Virus record (IMG/VR): IMGVR_UViG_3300027708_000350
Coordinates: 1 to 20,043 of that record
DNA: 20,043 nucleotides
Reading direction: 5' to 3' (one strand)
Source: a virus
The notes beneath the pieces are model-generated. The model was given only the letters and a program-made list of their open reading frames with translations. It was not told where the DNA came from and ran no database searches. This document shows, one piece after another, positions 5,706 through 14,705 of the stretch. Every line of letters starts with the position of its first letter. Within the stretch, counting starts at the first letter, position 1. Both the position numbers and the translations under genes were made by a program.

Positions 5706-6917
5706 TTAGAACTTACCTTGTACCGTTCTTGCACTAGCAAGGTTGCTTGCTTGTGGATTAAGACCTGCATCTCCACTAAATTGAGCACGCTCCATAGACG
5801 CTAGTTGTTTGCGCTTAAGCGCAGCATTAGCATCAGACTTTAAGAACTCTGCTTCTCCTGCCATCTGGTCATACTTAACACCCGATGGTCCATAAATATC
5901 ACTTAACTTACTAGCAGTAGGCAAAATAGAAGCAATGTTTCCAGCACCTGCTTGTGCTTGTGATTGTGTTATTCCATACGCAGTAAGGTCTTCCATATTT
6001 GCTTTGCCTGCGCTAAGTCCTTGTTCTTGGAATGCTGCACCAATTTGTCCTGTTGTTACTTTTTGTTGTAAAACAGGTAATGTATTAGTAGGGTCAAGGA
6101 AGTATGATACTAAGTCACCTTGTGAAATACCAGGGTAATATGTTTTAAGTTGTGCAAGAATTTGTGGGTCAGCATTCTGTACTTGGTCTACCGCTAAAGC
6201 AGCCCGTGTATTAACATCAGTTGCGGCTACGCCATTACCAATTAAATTAGCAAGTGTACTACGCGTACCAAGATTTTTAACACCATGTGCATTAAGGTAT
6301 TGGCTCATAGCATCTTCTTGCGCAATGTAATTAGATTCACTTAATGAATTAAGTCCAGCAGCAACACGCATTGTATTGCCATGGAAACGTGACTCATATG
6401 CAGGCAATGCACGTATACCCAATATAGTTTGATTAGGACCCATATTAGGGTTTAATAATGACTGTTGAATATAGTTTGTTATTTCATTTAATTCATTAGG
6501 AAGAAATCCATATGATTGCATAGTAGCAGTAATCAATGCAAAAGCATCCGCTTTATCTGCTGCTGCTGTAGAAGTAGAAGAAGATGTAGTTGTACTTGTG
6601 CTTCCATAACCCTTTACCCCAAGCGCAGTAAATGCTTGAGATACAGATTGCGTTATTGGGTCTGTTCCTTGATTAATTGCGTCTAATTGATTTGTTACAT
6701 CTGTATTTGCTGTAGTATTTTTAGTAGTGGCTGCGTTGTTTGCCGCAACAATAGGAGGCACAGTTGATTGAAGTTGTTTTACTTGTTTTGCTAAAGCATT
6801 AGCAGCCTGTTGTTGTGGTGATACTGCTGGAGGTTTAGTAGAAGAGGTAGTTGCAGCAGGTTTAGGTGTTGGAACTGCTCTAAGTCCAGATAGAACATTA
6901 TATCCTGTAGTTGCCAT
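5706..6917 (-). CDS. Uncharacterised virion-type protein (403 aa), probable internal/ejected protein
   Basis: I set the start at 6917 (MATTGYNVLSGLRAVPTPKP), where the ATG overlaps the previous stop as TAATG with AAGGTGG upstream. An ATG six codons earlier lies inside the preceding gene and adds only MGQGGL. Residues about 15-35 are Pro/Thr/Ser-rich. Residues about 36-150 are Ala/Gln/Thr-rich and low-complexity. The rest is mainly helical, with SRFHGNTMRVAAGLNSLSES, SQYLNAHGVKNLG and AALKRKQLASMERAQFSG. No enzymatic motif, signal peptide or membrane segment is visible. It is the last of three tandem genes with Pro/Thr N-termini between portal and scaffold. An internal-virion or ejection role is inferred from position and style only. 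Confidence 0.72.
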   Translation of the reverse strand: MATTGYNVLSGLRAVPTPKPAATTSSTKPPAVSPQQQAANALAKQVKQLQSTVPPIVAANNAATTKNTTANTDVTNQLDAINQGTDPITQSVSQAFTALGVKGYGSTSTTTSSSTSTAAADKADAFALITATMQSYGFLPNELNEITNYIQQSLLNPNMGPNQTILGIRALPAYESRFHGNTMRVAAGLNSLSESNYIAQEDAMSQYLNAHGVKNLGTRSTLANLIGNGVAATDVNTRAALAVDQVQNADPQILAQLKTYYPGISQGDLVSYFLDPTNTLPVLQQKVTTGQIGAAFQEQGLSAGKANMEDLTAYGITQSQAQAGAGNIASILPTASKLSDIYGPSGVKYDQMAGEAEFLKSDANAALKRKQLASMERAQFSGDAGLNPQASNLASARTVQGKF

Positions 6918-8383
6918 TAGCCCACCTTGCCCCATGTTTTAAGAATGGTATCTAATAATCCTGCTGCCATTTCATTAGCATTCTTTGTGGTCCGCCATGC
7001 AGGGTCTTGTCTTACTTGTGCAATGTAATCACTTAGTGATGGTAACTTATCACCACGTAAAGCAGTTTGAACTGTTGGGTCCATAACATTCACACTACCT
7101 GCTGGTAATTCTAATTCTGATTCTTTTGCTTTTTGATATTGAGAAGCAACATCTTTAACAGTTAAACCGCCCTTTTCAAGGAACGGTGCAAGACTACTAT
7201 AATGTGCTATAGCAAGTTGTCCTATGCCAGCAATCTGTGAATCTACAGAACCACCTTTGCTAAAGACTTTGTTTACTCTATCCACAACTTCATTGTGTGT
7301 CATAGGTATACCTTGTTCATTAGCGGCTTTAATAATTTTTGTATATGCTTGACCCATTAAACCACCTGCTTCTTGCAGTTTAGTTGAATCAACATTAAGA
7401 ATACCCGTGCTCTTAGCCTTAGCATCACCATGAGTGATTAAGTCTATTTGCATAGCCAAACGGTCTTCAGGTTTTAATTGTGCATAACTTATACTTTGTG
7501 TTTGAGTATCATTTGTTATAGGGTCTCTTGTTCCCTGACTAATACTAGTTCTTGCTAGTTCAGTAGCATGTAACTTAACCCAGTAAGCATGTGCTAGTGC
7601 CATATAGTTATTAACTAATGAAGGGTCACCTACGTGTGCACGTGTTGTTCCTTCAAATTCCTGCAATGCATCTGCTTCTGTAGTAAGACTACGTGTAGAA
7701 TCAGTAGAATGAGTAGGGTCTGTTGGTAATTGACGTGAACTAACATATGAATTAAAATCTAATAATGCAGCGGGTAGTACGGCTTTAGGGTCAGTTGCTA
7801 ATGCTTTGGCATTATTAATACCATTATAAAAGTTTGATACAGATAGTTCTTCAAGTGATTTTTTAACAGCCTGACCAAAGGCTACATCTATACCAGTTGT
7901 AGTTTTAAGAGAATCTCTAAATGCTTTATCACTTGGATATAATGCTTTAAGTTTTACTTTATAAGTTGGAAGTAATGATGGCGGTATCTGTGATATGGCT
8001 TCTTTAGCAGCAGCATCAGCATCTTGTGTAGTAAATCCTTTACCATCAGCACTAGGTGTAATGATAATTGATGTAGGTTGTGAACCTTTAACAGATGGAC
8101 CAGCAGATATATAAGGAGTTAGTTGAACTCCACCAGACATACCACCTTGATTATATGTTAATGTGCCATCAGTAAATTGTGACCACTGATTTGATGCACC
8201 CATAGTTACATCTTTAAGACCAGCAGTATCACCCGTAACAGGAGGTGCATCAGCAAATGGTTGCCCTGTTATAGATGGACGTGGTGTAGGCGTAGGTGTA
8301 GGCGTAGGTTTTTTGTTTGTTAATTTTTTGTTAGCAGCAATGGCTGCTTTCATGGCAGGAGTTGTAGGTTTAGGTGATGCCAT
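6917..8383 (-). CDS. Uncharacterised virion-type protein (488 aa) with a (PT)n N-terminal tract
   Basis: A 488-aa protein. Residues 1-40 are Lys/Ala/Pro/Thr-rich and include a PTPTPTPTPRPS run at about 27-38, encoded by a GTAGGY hexamer repeat. Next comes a Gly/Ser/Thr beta-like section (GASNQWSQFTDGTLTYNQGG, SGGVQLTPYISAGPS), then a long helical body with LYPSDKAFRDSLKTTTGIDV, ALAHAYWVKLHATELAR and KPEDRLAMQIDLITHGD. The C-terminus reads LLDTILKTWGKVG. No known domain is recognised. The start at 8383 overlaps the stop of the 1886-aa gene (TAATG) and lacks a clear Shine-Dalgarno, so it probably relies on translational coupling. It is a candidate partner of its giant upstream neighbour inside the capsid. 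Confidence 0.75.
   Translation of the reverse strand: MASPKPTTPAMKAAIAANKKLTNKKPTPTPTPTPRPSITGQPFADAPPVTGDTAGLKDVTMGASNQWSQFTDGTLTYNQGGMSGGVQLTPYISAGPSVKGSQPTSIIITPSADGKGFTTQDADAAAKEAISQIPPSLLPTYKVKLKALYPSDKAFRDSLKTTTGIDVAFGQAVKKSLEELSVSNFYNGINNAKALATDPKAVLPAALLDFNSYVSSRQLPTDPTHSTDSTRSLTTEADALQEFEGTTRAHVGDPSLVNNYMALAHAYWVKLHATELARTSISQGTRDPITNDTQTQSISYAQLKPEDRLAMQIDLITHGDAKAKSTGILNVDSTKLQEAGGLMGQAYTKIIKAANEQGIPMTHNEVVDRVNKVFSKGGSVDSQIAGIGQLAIAHYSSLAPFLEKGGLTVKDVASQYQKAKESELELPAGSVNVMDPTVQTALRGDKLPSLSDYIAQVRQDPAWRTTKNANEMAAGLLDTILKTWGKVG
8284..8308. repeat. Hexanucleotide microsatellite (GTAGGY)n in the 488-aa gene
   Basis: About four tandem GTAGGC/GTAGGT units on the plus strand encode the PTPTPTPT tract. 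Repeat length could change by slippage in steps of two residues without shifting the frame. Confidence 0.85.
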
Positions 8384-11300
8384 TATGGTTTACTCATCGC
8401 TACTGTAGTATCCTTTAGTAAGTTATCAATCAATGGTTTAATAAAACCTTGATATGCGCCAGTAAGAACATCGTTGCCTGTAGAAACCTTTTGCAAGTTA
8501 GCCAACCCTTCTTCCTTTACGCGTTGAACGGCAGCAAGACCACCTGGTTGTTGACGGATATTAGGGTCAGATAGAACTGTAAGCATTTGCTTTGTAAGTG
8601 CAGTCATAGACTGTAGTAAACCTAGTTGCCCTTCAGGGGCAACGTTAGTAAACCGTGGGTCGTTAGCCATTTGGTCTAATGAATTAAACCGTTGAGCATA
8701 TACTGAGCGTTGAGTTACAGTTGCTTCGCCTAATGTTTCACTTAAGTTAAAGTTCTGAGCCTTAAGGTCTGCTTTATCTGCTGCTGCTAACTTAATCTTT
8801 TCTGCACGATATGCTTCATTATTACGTTCAGGATTGTTAGGGTCAGTTAGTAATGCATTAAGGTTGCGGTCAATGTCATAGTATTGAGCACGTAGTTTAA
8901 CTGCAGATAAAGTCTCCATATATGTCTGGAGTCCTTTACCATTCATAACCCAAGGGTTACTGCCAGCAGGTATTAAGTCTGCTGCTTCCATAAATTTTTG
9001 TACCGCTGGGTCAAACTTACCTGTATGCGGAGCAAATACATATGCTACTTCAGGGTATGCAGCAATTAACTTCTGATTATTTGTTACCCAATTCTTTATA
9101 TCTTTGGTGTAATTAATAGCCATCTTAGCCGTATTGCTATTAGCATTAACAGTATAAACAAGTTTGTCAGGGTAACTACCAGCAAACAATGATACTGCTG
9201 TACCAGTAGGGTCTTCCAATTGGAAACCATACTTAGCATTGTTATCTAATACTGCACGAAGTATGTCATTGTACTCTTGACGGAAACTAATAATGCCAGT
9301 TCTGCGTAGTTCATCAGGTATTCCTAGGTCGGTTGTACCTAGTGGCAATGGAGAGATACTGTTATATCCTGCTTTAACTACCACTAAGTTCATACTTTGT
9401 AAACGTAAACGATAGTAATACTCTTGCACCTTTGCATCATTCTGCCAGTCTTCAGGCTTCATACGTGTCTGATTGTTAGACTGTAAGTATGCTGCTGCTT
9501 GCATAAATGATGTAGCAGCAATAGATGTTTGATGTTCAGGGTCATATGCTTGCCATGCGTTAAGCACAGACGTAGGAATAATACCACGTAACCATGTAGT
9601 GTTATCTGAACCTGGACCCATAATCCAATTGTCTAAGTTTTCAGATAATGAAAGCATACGCCCATCTTTATAGTGACGACCTACAGCACCTAGTAGTGCT
9701 TTAAGTCCTTCAACACTGGCTGCAATAGTAGCACCAGAGAATGATGGTATGCCTGTACCATCAGCATATGATGGGTTAAGCATAGATAATTTAAGTGTAT
9801 ATTGGTTAAAGTCTGGTTGTTTAAAGAACCCCGTGTTGCCTGTAACGGCTGCACCTACTGCACCAATTGGATTAGATAATGCTGCTAGTACTGGTGCTAT
9901 GCTAGATATAATAGTTCCATCATGTGGTAGCAATACATACACACCACCAGTAGTTGGGTCAGTATATGTTAAACCAGAACCACTCATGGCTTGGCTAGTA
10001 TGCCCTATGCGATAGATAACTTTGTCAGGATGTTCATATAACGAACGCACAAAACGGCGTGCATAGTCTTCAGTAGCACGATAGAACCGTCCTACTACAC
10101 GCATGTTCCATGCCATTTGAGTACGTACGTCAGGGTTATCTGCGTACTTCATAATCTCATTTATAGCATTGTCGCTTGCTTTATTACTAAAGTAAACTCT
10201 ACCTTGTAGTTTAGCAGATTCAATCTCTGCTATTGTTACATGTTCATCAGGTTTTTTACTACGTTGTAAATTATCAATTAAAGTATCAACATATGCTTTT
10301 TCATTAGAAGCCATAATCTTACGTTGTTGTAATACTTTAAGATGAAATGCATCGGCACGATAGATGTCAGTTAATTGTCTGTCCATCATTTCCCATGGAA
10401 CATTCTTATACTTAGTGTATAGTTCACTAGGCTTACGAGTAGTGCCTACAAGTTCATCAAAATTATATGAAGTCTTTAGTTCACCTTTAAGAGGATGTAG
10501 TTTAGTTAAGTCTTCAAACTCAGAGTATGCGGTTTTTTCAACAGCACCAGCATAACTAGTCTGTCGTGCCTGTATCTTTCCCCATTTAGCAATAGTAGCA
10601 GCAGATGGTGGCTTTAATCCAGCACCTACTGATTCACGGAATTGATTCCATTTTTCAGTCTTTGCTTCACGGGCAGCAATTTTTTCTTCAGCAGCCTGTG
10701 CTTTGTTTTTAATGAAAGAAACTAGTTGTTGGTTAAATTCATTACCGCTACCATGAACAACTGTGTATAATTCTTTAAGCGCATTGCGCAAAATAGATTC
10801 AGTTATCTCAGATTCAGATAAACCAGCCTTGCGTAAGGCTGTAGTCTGACGGACAAACCGAGCGTTAAAGGCTTTAACATTAGCATCTGCTTGTAATGAA
10901 GTAACATGCTTTGTTTTACTAACATCAAAAGATTTTGTTACCCAAGCACCACGTTCTTTACTCCACCCAAGGGTATTCATGGCTTCATTAATATAGGCTT
11001 CTGTTTCTTGACGGGTGCCTACACCATTATACTTAAAGAATAATTCACCAAAATCTAAAGACTTACCCCATGGGTTAGAATAAACATTCTTAGCCAGCAT
11101 TTTAAAGAACTGGTCATAGTGAACCATTGTGCGAGAAGAATTTAATAGTTGTAAATGTGGAGTTTCAGTAGCGTACTTACCTGTATCCTTAAGACCTTGT
11201 GCTTCAACAGCATCAGTAAGGTTACTAGCCCCGTACATTTCTTTAGTAATGCTTCCATCTACAAAAGTATCAGCAAATGTATTGGCAATCTTAGAACGAA

Positions 11301-14043
11301 CCATGCCTTCCATGGCAAGCGGGTTATGCAATAAAAAATCTGTAAGATATCCATGTTCTTCTGCTGTTAATTTGCCAGCATACTTAGCAATACAACGATA
11401 TATTACGCGTTCTGCAACGGTAGCACCATAGTATTCATCTGCATCTACCCACTCATTAGCAGGAATCATTTTACCGTTAGGTAATCTAAAGTCAGCCTCT
11501 AGTTGTACAGGCTCACCCATTTTTTTACGTTCTGCTGCAGGAATAAATTCAGCAGGATTTTCAATTTTTAAGTTTACTAACTTACCTAAGCGTGTGCGAC
11601 TTGCTTTCCCGCCAAGTGATAGCATACGAGCCTTAACAAGACCCATTGCTTTTTCATTACCAGTAACTGCAGTTACCGTATTGCTTAAACGGCGACCCTT
11701 GCCAGTAAAATAATCATAAATTGCTTGTGGTGATTGAACAGTTAAACCCATAGTTAACTCATCCATAGCGGCTCGTATGCCAAGTTTAGGAATTAACGTT
11801 AATGCAGCCCATGCTTTGTTAATTACGCGAGAAAATCCCCAGTTAGTTGCCCCACCAAGTGATAGGTAACGTGATAAACCGTGATACATACCTGTGTTAT
11901 CATAAACAAATTTATGTAATTCATCAAAATGAGGTAGTTCTACACCTTCGGTGGTATGTAATATCTGTGAAGCACCTTCAGTTGTGTGATAAAGATTAGG
12001 ATGAGCCATGTGCTCTGGTGTTTCAGGGTTAAATACTGGACCCATACCACGTGTAGGAGCATAACGATTTTCAATTATGGCTTTAGAAATGTCCATGCCT
12101 TTAGCGGTAGAGTTTAAACCAATTTTGTCATGGTATAACTTCTCCATACTAGCAAGCATATTCATGCGGTCTTCGGAATCAATACCTAAAAAACGCTCAG
12201 CCCAAAGGTTGGCGGTTGATTTATCGCCTACAATTAAACGTGCGTAGTCTCTAAACGCACCAATAGACTTTAATACTAATCCATCTTCTGTAAAAATCAT
12301 TGCTTGTGCTGGATGAATTGCCATTAAGTTTTTTGCTGCAGTAGAAAAACCTTTTTTTGCTATACCAAGTTGTTTAAGTACATTGTCTTGTGCAGGGTCT
12401 ACAAGACCTGGACCACGCTCAGGAGCGTTGGCAAAATAATTATCCCATTTAGCCCATGACTCACGTGCCTCGGCAGGCACAGACATGTAGTCTGCTCGTT
12501 TAATTGCATCAGCACCATTAAAAATTTCATGTACCCATTGACGCATACCGTCTGTAATCTTGCGAGTTGAGCGTTCTAGCATTACATGGTTTTCGCGATA
12601 GTAACGACCACTTAACATTTTACCTGAAATGATGTAGTTAGTATCTTCACCCATTTTGTAATATTTTTCTAGGGTAGCAAGGTCAGTAATATGTGATAAT
12701 TTTTCAGCGTCATTAAATGGACGTGCTGTCATCAACCGATTAAGCAATGGTGGATTAGCATACTCAGGAAAGTTTTGTTCAATGTGACTAAAAATTCTTT
12801 GTGCTAATGGTCCATCTTTAACTTCACGTGCCTCACGCAATGCATTAAGTACTGGCACAAATCGTGCTTGACGGTTAGCAAATGCTGGCACTTTAAATAT
12901 ATCTGATACGGCTTGTTCAACACCCATTGATGTAGATGTTTTAGTAAATTGTTCAGCCAGTTTTTCAGAAGAAAATAATGCTTTAGATGTACCACCAGTA
13001 AGCCATGTCACTGGGTCTATGGCTGTGCTATAAAGTGCATCAAGAGTTCCTGATGGAGATACTAATGCTTCTTTACCAAATGGATTAGGGTTTGTTGATA
13101 CCCACTTTTTACCATCTAATGACGCGCCAACATCTCCACCTAAACCTACAATTCCAGCAGGGTTAAGCAAGATTGGCATAACTGCACCCCACACACCACC
13201 ATCTTTAGGTGGGTGATTATTATTTGCCCAACGAGTAATGTCACGTCCAGGACTTATTTGTGCATCTTTATAATCATTAAATGCAGATTCAAATGCTTTA
13301 GCAGCAGGAGTTAATGTTCCTTTAAAACGTGCATCATTGCGGGTAGCATAATCGGAATAAGAACTAATGGCATTAGCCATATCATTATCTAATTGTCCAT
13401 GCTCGCGAATAATTTGACCAGGTGTCTTGCCATCAATTATACCTTTTGCTAACGCACTCATAGCATTACCATGTTGTGCGATTAATTTATTATTAGTTTC
13501 TGCTGTCCATTGATTATGACCATCCCAAATATCTGACCATGTTTTAGCAGTAGTTACATAATGAAATGCATCTTTAGCAGATTTTGCCGTAGGCAACATT
13601 GCATCTGCTGTTGGAAATAATGTATCTCCAAAATTTTTCAAAAAATTATATTGAAAATGAAGTGTTTGTTGGTAACCTTTAGCAACTGCACTTAATGTTT
13701 GCAATGGCGATTTAACTAAATCAATTGCACCATTTTTAAGAGATTGTAAAAAACTTGGATTGCTTTGTTGGTACCCAGCAGTAGGATTAATAAACTGTAA
13801 TGCACCTTTAACATCTGAGTCAAGGTTATGGTACTGGGCACGTGATGCACCAAGGTCATGATTAGCATTAAGTTTTTGGTCTAGGTTTACAACTTGTTGC
13901 AGGTTATTGAGGAACAACGCATTACTACCCGTAAATTGCCCAGCATTAACCGCAGCATATAATTGTGGGTTAGCATTGAGTAGCGTCTGGTTGGGCGCAC
14001 TTGGTGTAGGTGTGGGTGTAGGTAATGGCGTTGTGAATGACAT
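8383..14043 (-). CDS. Giant virion-type protein (1886 aa), probable internal/ejection protein
   Basis: This is the longest gene of the window, 28% of its length. Residues 5-16 are a Pro/Thr tract (PLPTPTPTPSAP). The body is mainly helical and charged. Hydrophobic patches lie at about 283-305 (VMPILLNPAGIVGLGG) and 1376-1402 (SSIAPVLAALSNPIGAVGAA); a Lys/Glu/Ala helix lies near 1110 (NKAQAAEEKIAAREAKTEKW). The region near 745-790 (ATNWGFSRVINKAWAALTLI and onward) is weakly hydrophobic. No polymerase, transglycosylase, peptidase or ADP-ribosyltransferase motif was recognised. Such size and make-up suit internal virion proteins that are ejected into the host and form a channel through the envelope. 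The position between portal and scaffold makes a tape-measure role less likely. Start and end use TAATG overlaps. Confidence 0.78.
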   Translation of the reverse strand: MSFTTPLPTPTPTPSAPNQTLLNANPQLYAAVNAGQFTGSNALFLNNLQQVVNLDQKLNANHDLGASRAQYHNLDSDVKGALQFINPTAGYQQSNPSFLQSLKNGAIDLVKSPLQTLSAVAKGYQQTLHFQYNFLKNFGDTLFPTADAMLPTAKSAKDAFHYVTTAKTWSDIWDGHNQWTAETNNKLIAQHGNAMSALAKGIIDGKTPGQIIREHGQLDNDMANAISSYSDYATRNDARFKGTLTPAAKAFESAFNDYKDAQISPGRDITRWANNNHPPKDGGVWGAVMPILLNPAGIVGLGGDVGASLDGKKWVSTNPNPFGKEALVSPSGTLDALYSTAIDPVTWLTGGTSKALFSSEKLAEQFTKTSTSMGVEQAVSDIFKVPAFANRQARFVPVLNALREAREVKDGPLAQRIFSHIEQNFPEYANPPLLNRLMTARPFNDAEKLSHITDLATLEKYYKMGEDTNYIISGKMLSGRYYRENHVMLERSTRKITDGMRQWVHEIFNGADAIKRADYMSVPAEARESWAKWDNYFANAPERGPGLVDPAQDNVLKQLGIAKKGFSTAAKNLMAIHPAQAMIFTEDGLVLKSIGAFRDYARLIVGDKSTANLWAERFLGIDSEDRMNMLASMEKLYHDKIGLNSTAKGMDISKAIIENRYAPTRGMGPVFNPETPEHMAHPNLYHTTEGASQILHTTEGVELPHFDELHKFVYDNTGMYHGLSRYLSLGGATNWGFSRVINKAWAALTLIPKLGIRAAMDELTMGLTVQSPQAIYDYFTGKGRRLSNTVTAVTGNEKAMGLVKARMLSLGGKASRTRLGKLVNLKIENPAEFIPAAERKKMGEPVQLEADFRLPNGKMIPANEWVDADEYYGATVAERVIYRCIAKYAGKLTAEEHGYLTDFLLHNPLAMEGMVRSKIANTFADTFVDGSITKEMYGASNLTDAVEAQGLKDTGKYATETPHLQLLNSSRTMVHYDQFFKMLAKNVYSNPWGKSLDFGELFFKYNGVGTRQETEAYINEAMNTLGWSKERGAWVTKSFDVSKTKHVTSLQADANVKAFNARFVRQTTALRKAGLSESEITESILRNALKELYTVVHGSGNEFNQQLVSFIKNKAQAAEEKIAAREAKTEKWNQFRESVGAGLKPPSAATIAKWGKIQARQTSYAGAVEKTAYSEFEDLTKLHPLKGELKTSYNFDELVGTTRKPSELYTKYKNVPWEMMDRQLTDIYRADAFHLKVLQQRKIMASNEKAYVDTLIDNLQRSKKPDEHVTIAEIESAKLQGRVYFSNKASDNAINEIMKYADNPDVRTQMAWNMRVVGRFYRATEDYARRFVRSLYEHPDKVIYRIGHTSQAMSGSGLTYTDPTTGGVYVLLPHDGTIISSIAPVLAALSNPIGAVGAAVTGNTGFFKQPDFNQYTLKLSMLNPSYADGTGIPSFSGATIAASVEGLKALLGAVGRHYKDGRMLSLSENLDNWIMGPGSDNTTWLRGIIPTSVLNAWQAYDPEHQTSIAATSFMQAAAYLQSNNQTRMKPEDWQNDAKVQEYYYRLRLQSMNLVVVKAGYNSISPLPLGTTDLGIPDELRRTGIISFRQEYNDILRAVLDNNAKYGFQLEDPTGTAVSLFAGSYPDKLVYTVNANSNTAKMAINYTKDIKNWVTNNQKLIAAYPEVAYVFAPHTGKFDPAVQKFMEAADLIPAGSNPWVMNGKGLQTYMETLSAVKLRAQYYDIDRNLNALLTDPNNPERNNEAYRAEKIKLAAADKADLKAQNFNLSETLGEATVTQRSVYAQRFNSLDQMANDPRFTNVAPEGQLGLLQSMTALTKQMLTVLSDPNIRQQPGGLAAVQRVKEEGLANLQKVSTGNDVLTGAYQGFIKPLIDNLLKDTTVAMSKP
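14004..14023. repeat. Short hexamer repeat at the start of the 1886-aa gene
   Basis: About three degenerate GTGTAGG/GTGTGGG units encode PTPTPTP near the N-terminus. It is the same codon pattern as the tract at 8284-8308 in the next gene, so the two N-termini share a repeat type. Confidence 0.75.
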
Positions 14044-14462
14044 TAGCCCTGCATAATCTTATTATAGACAGCCTCTAGTGAACCAGATGGGTCATTCTGC
14101 ATTGCTTGATAAACAACGTTAGCAGGTTGAACTGCAGTAGCCGCAGGTGTATTAGATAAATCTAATCCAGGACCTTCGCCCCAGTTAGCACCATGTGATT
14201 CAGGAAGACCTGAAGGCGGAGCCATAAGCGGAATAGAAGGCAAGCGTGTAGCAGCCATTGGGTTGCCAGCAAGAGGAGCAGATGTCTGTTGTGTCATGGT
14301 TGATTTGTTATTACCATATGCACCACCAGTATATGCTTGTGCTGGTTGTGTTAAACCTTCAACAGCACCACCGTCTGTACGTGCTGATAAAGCACCAGGA
14401 CCAGAGACAGGAGCAGGATTACTAGGTTGCTTATAGCCACCACTATTTGTATTACCAGCCAT
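14043..14462 (-). CDS. Low-complexity Gly/Pro/Ala/Ser-rich protein (139 aa), unknown function
   Basis: A 139-aa protein. Residues 1-110 are Gly/Pro/Ser/Ala/Thr/Asn-rich and probably disordered (SGPGALSARTDGG, YTGGAYGNNKST, LPSIPLMAPPSGLPESHG). Only the last 30 or so residues look helical (NVVYQAMQND, LEAVYNKIMQG). No domain is recognised. The ATG at 14462 overlaps the previous stop (TAATG) and has a strong GAGGAGGA upstream inside the end of the 77-aa gene. The stop overlaps the start of the giant gene (TAATG). A linker or capsid-internal peptide is possible, judged from position only. Confidence 0.68.
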   Translation of the reverse strand: MAGNTNSGGYKQPSNPAPVSGPGALSARTDGGAVEGLTQPAQAYTGGAYGNNKSTMTQQTSAPLAGNPMAATRLPSIPLMAPPSGLPESHGANWGEGPGLDLSNTPAATAVQPANVVYQAMQNDPSGSLEAVYNKIMQG

Positions 14463-14695
14463 TAGTCTTCCTCCTCATCTAAATATCTTTGTATGTCCGC
14501 TTCTGTTGGTTTCTTATATGAAACCCATTCAGGATATGATTCTGGTGATATTGCAATCCATAATGCATTATCATTTGAAAATCCTGCTTTACGTAAACCT
14601 CTATGAAATTCATGTAACCAAATACAATACTCGTCTAATTTGCTGTAAGTCTCATTGGCATCTGCTTTAGTTTTACTTTTGCGAGGCGTTGCCAT
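14462..14695 (-). CDS. Small helical protein (77 aa) downstream of the portal gene
   Basis: A 77-aa protein with a basic N-terminus (MATPRKSKTKADAN), a conserved-looking helical core (LDEYCIWLHEFHRGLRKAGF) and a Pro/Trp segment (SPESYPEWVSYKKP), ending in an acidic tail (YLDEEED). The LDEYCIWLHEF...LRKAGF pattern is familiar from small proteins beside portal genes in actinobacterial phages; no function is known to me. AAGGAG, made partly from the portal stop codon (TTTAAGGAG), lies 6 bases before the ATG at 14695 and fixes the start. It may bind the portal or terminase, which is inference. Confidence 0.75.
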   Translation of the reverse strand: MATPRKSKTKADANETYSKLDEYCIWLHEFHRGLRKAGFSNDNALWIAISPESYPEWVSYKKPTEADIQRYLDEEED

Positions 14696-14705
14696 GGCTT
14701 ACTCC

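Noticed and set aside
6918-6935. Six-codon N-terminal extension of the 403-aa protein (start at 6935)
   Set aside because: It overlaps the end of the 488-aa gene. The TAATG at 6917 with AAGGTGG upstream fits the operon's usual junction.
8383-14043. Tape-measure protein or virion RNA polymerase for the 1886-aa gene
   Set aside because: It lies upstream of scaffold and capsid, away from any tail-tube gene. No polymerase motifs of the N4 virion enzyme type were seen despite the N4-like capsid.
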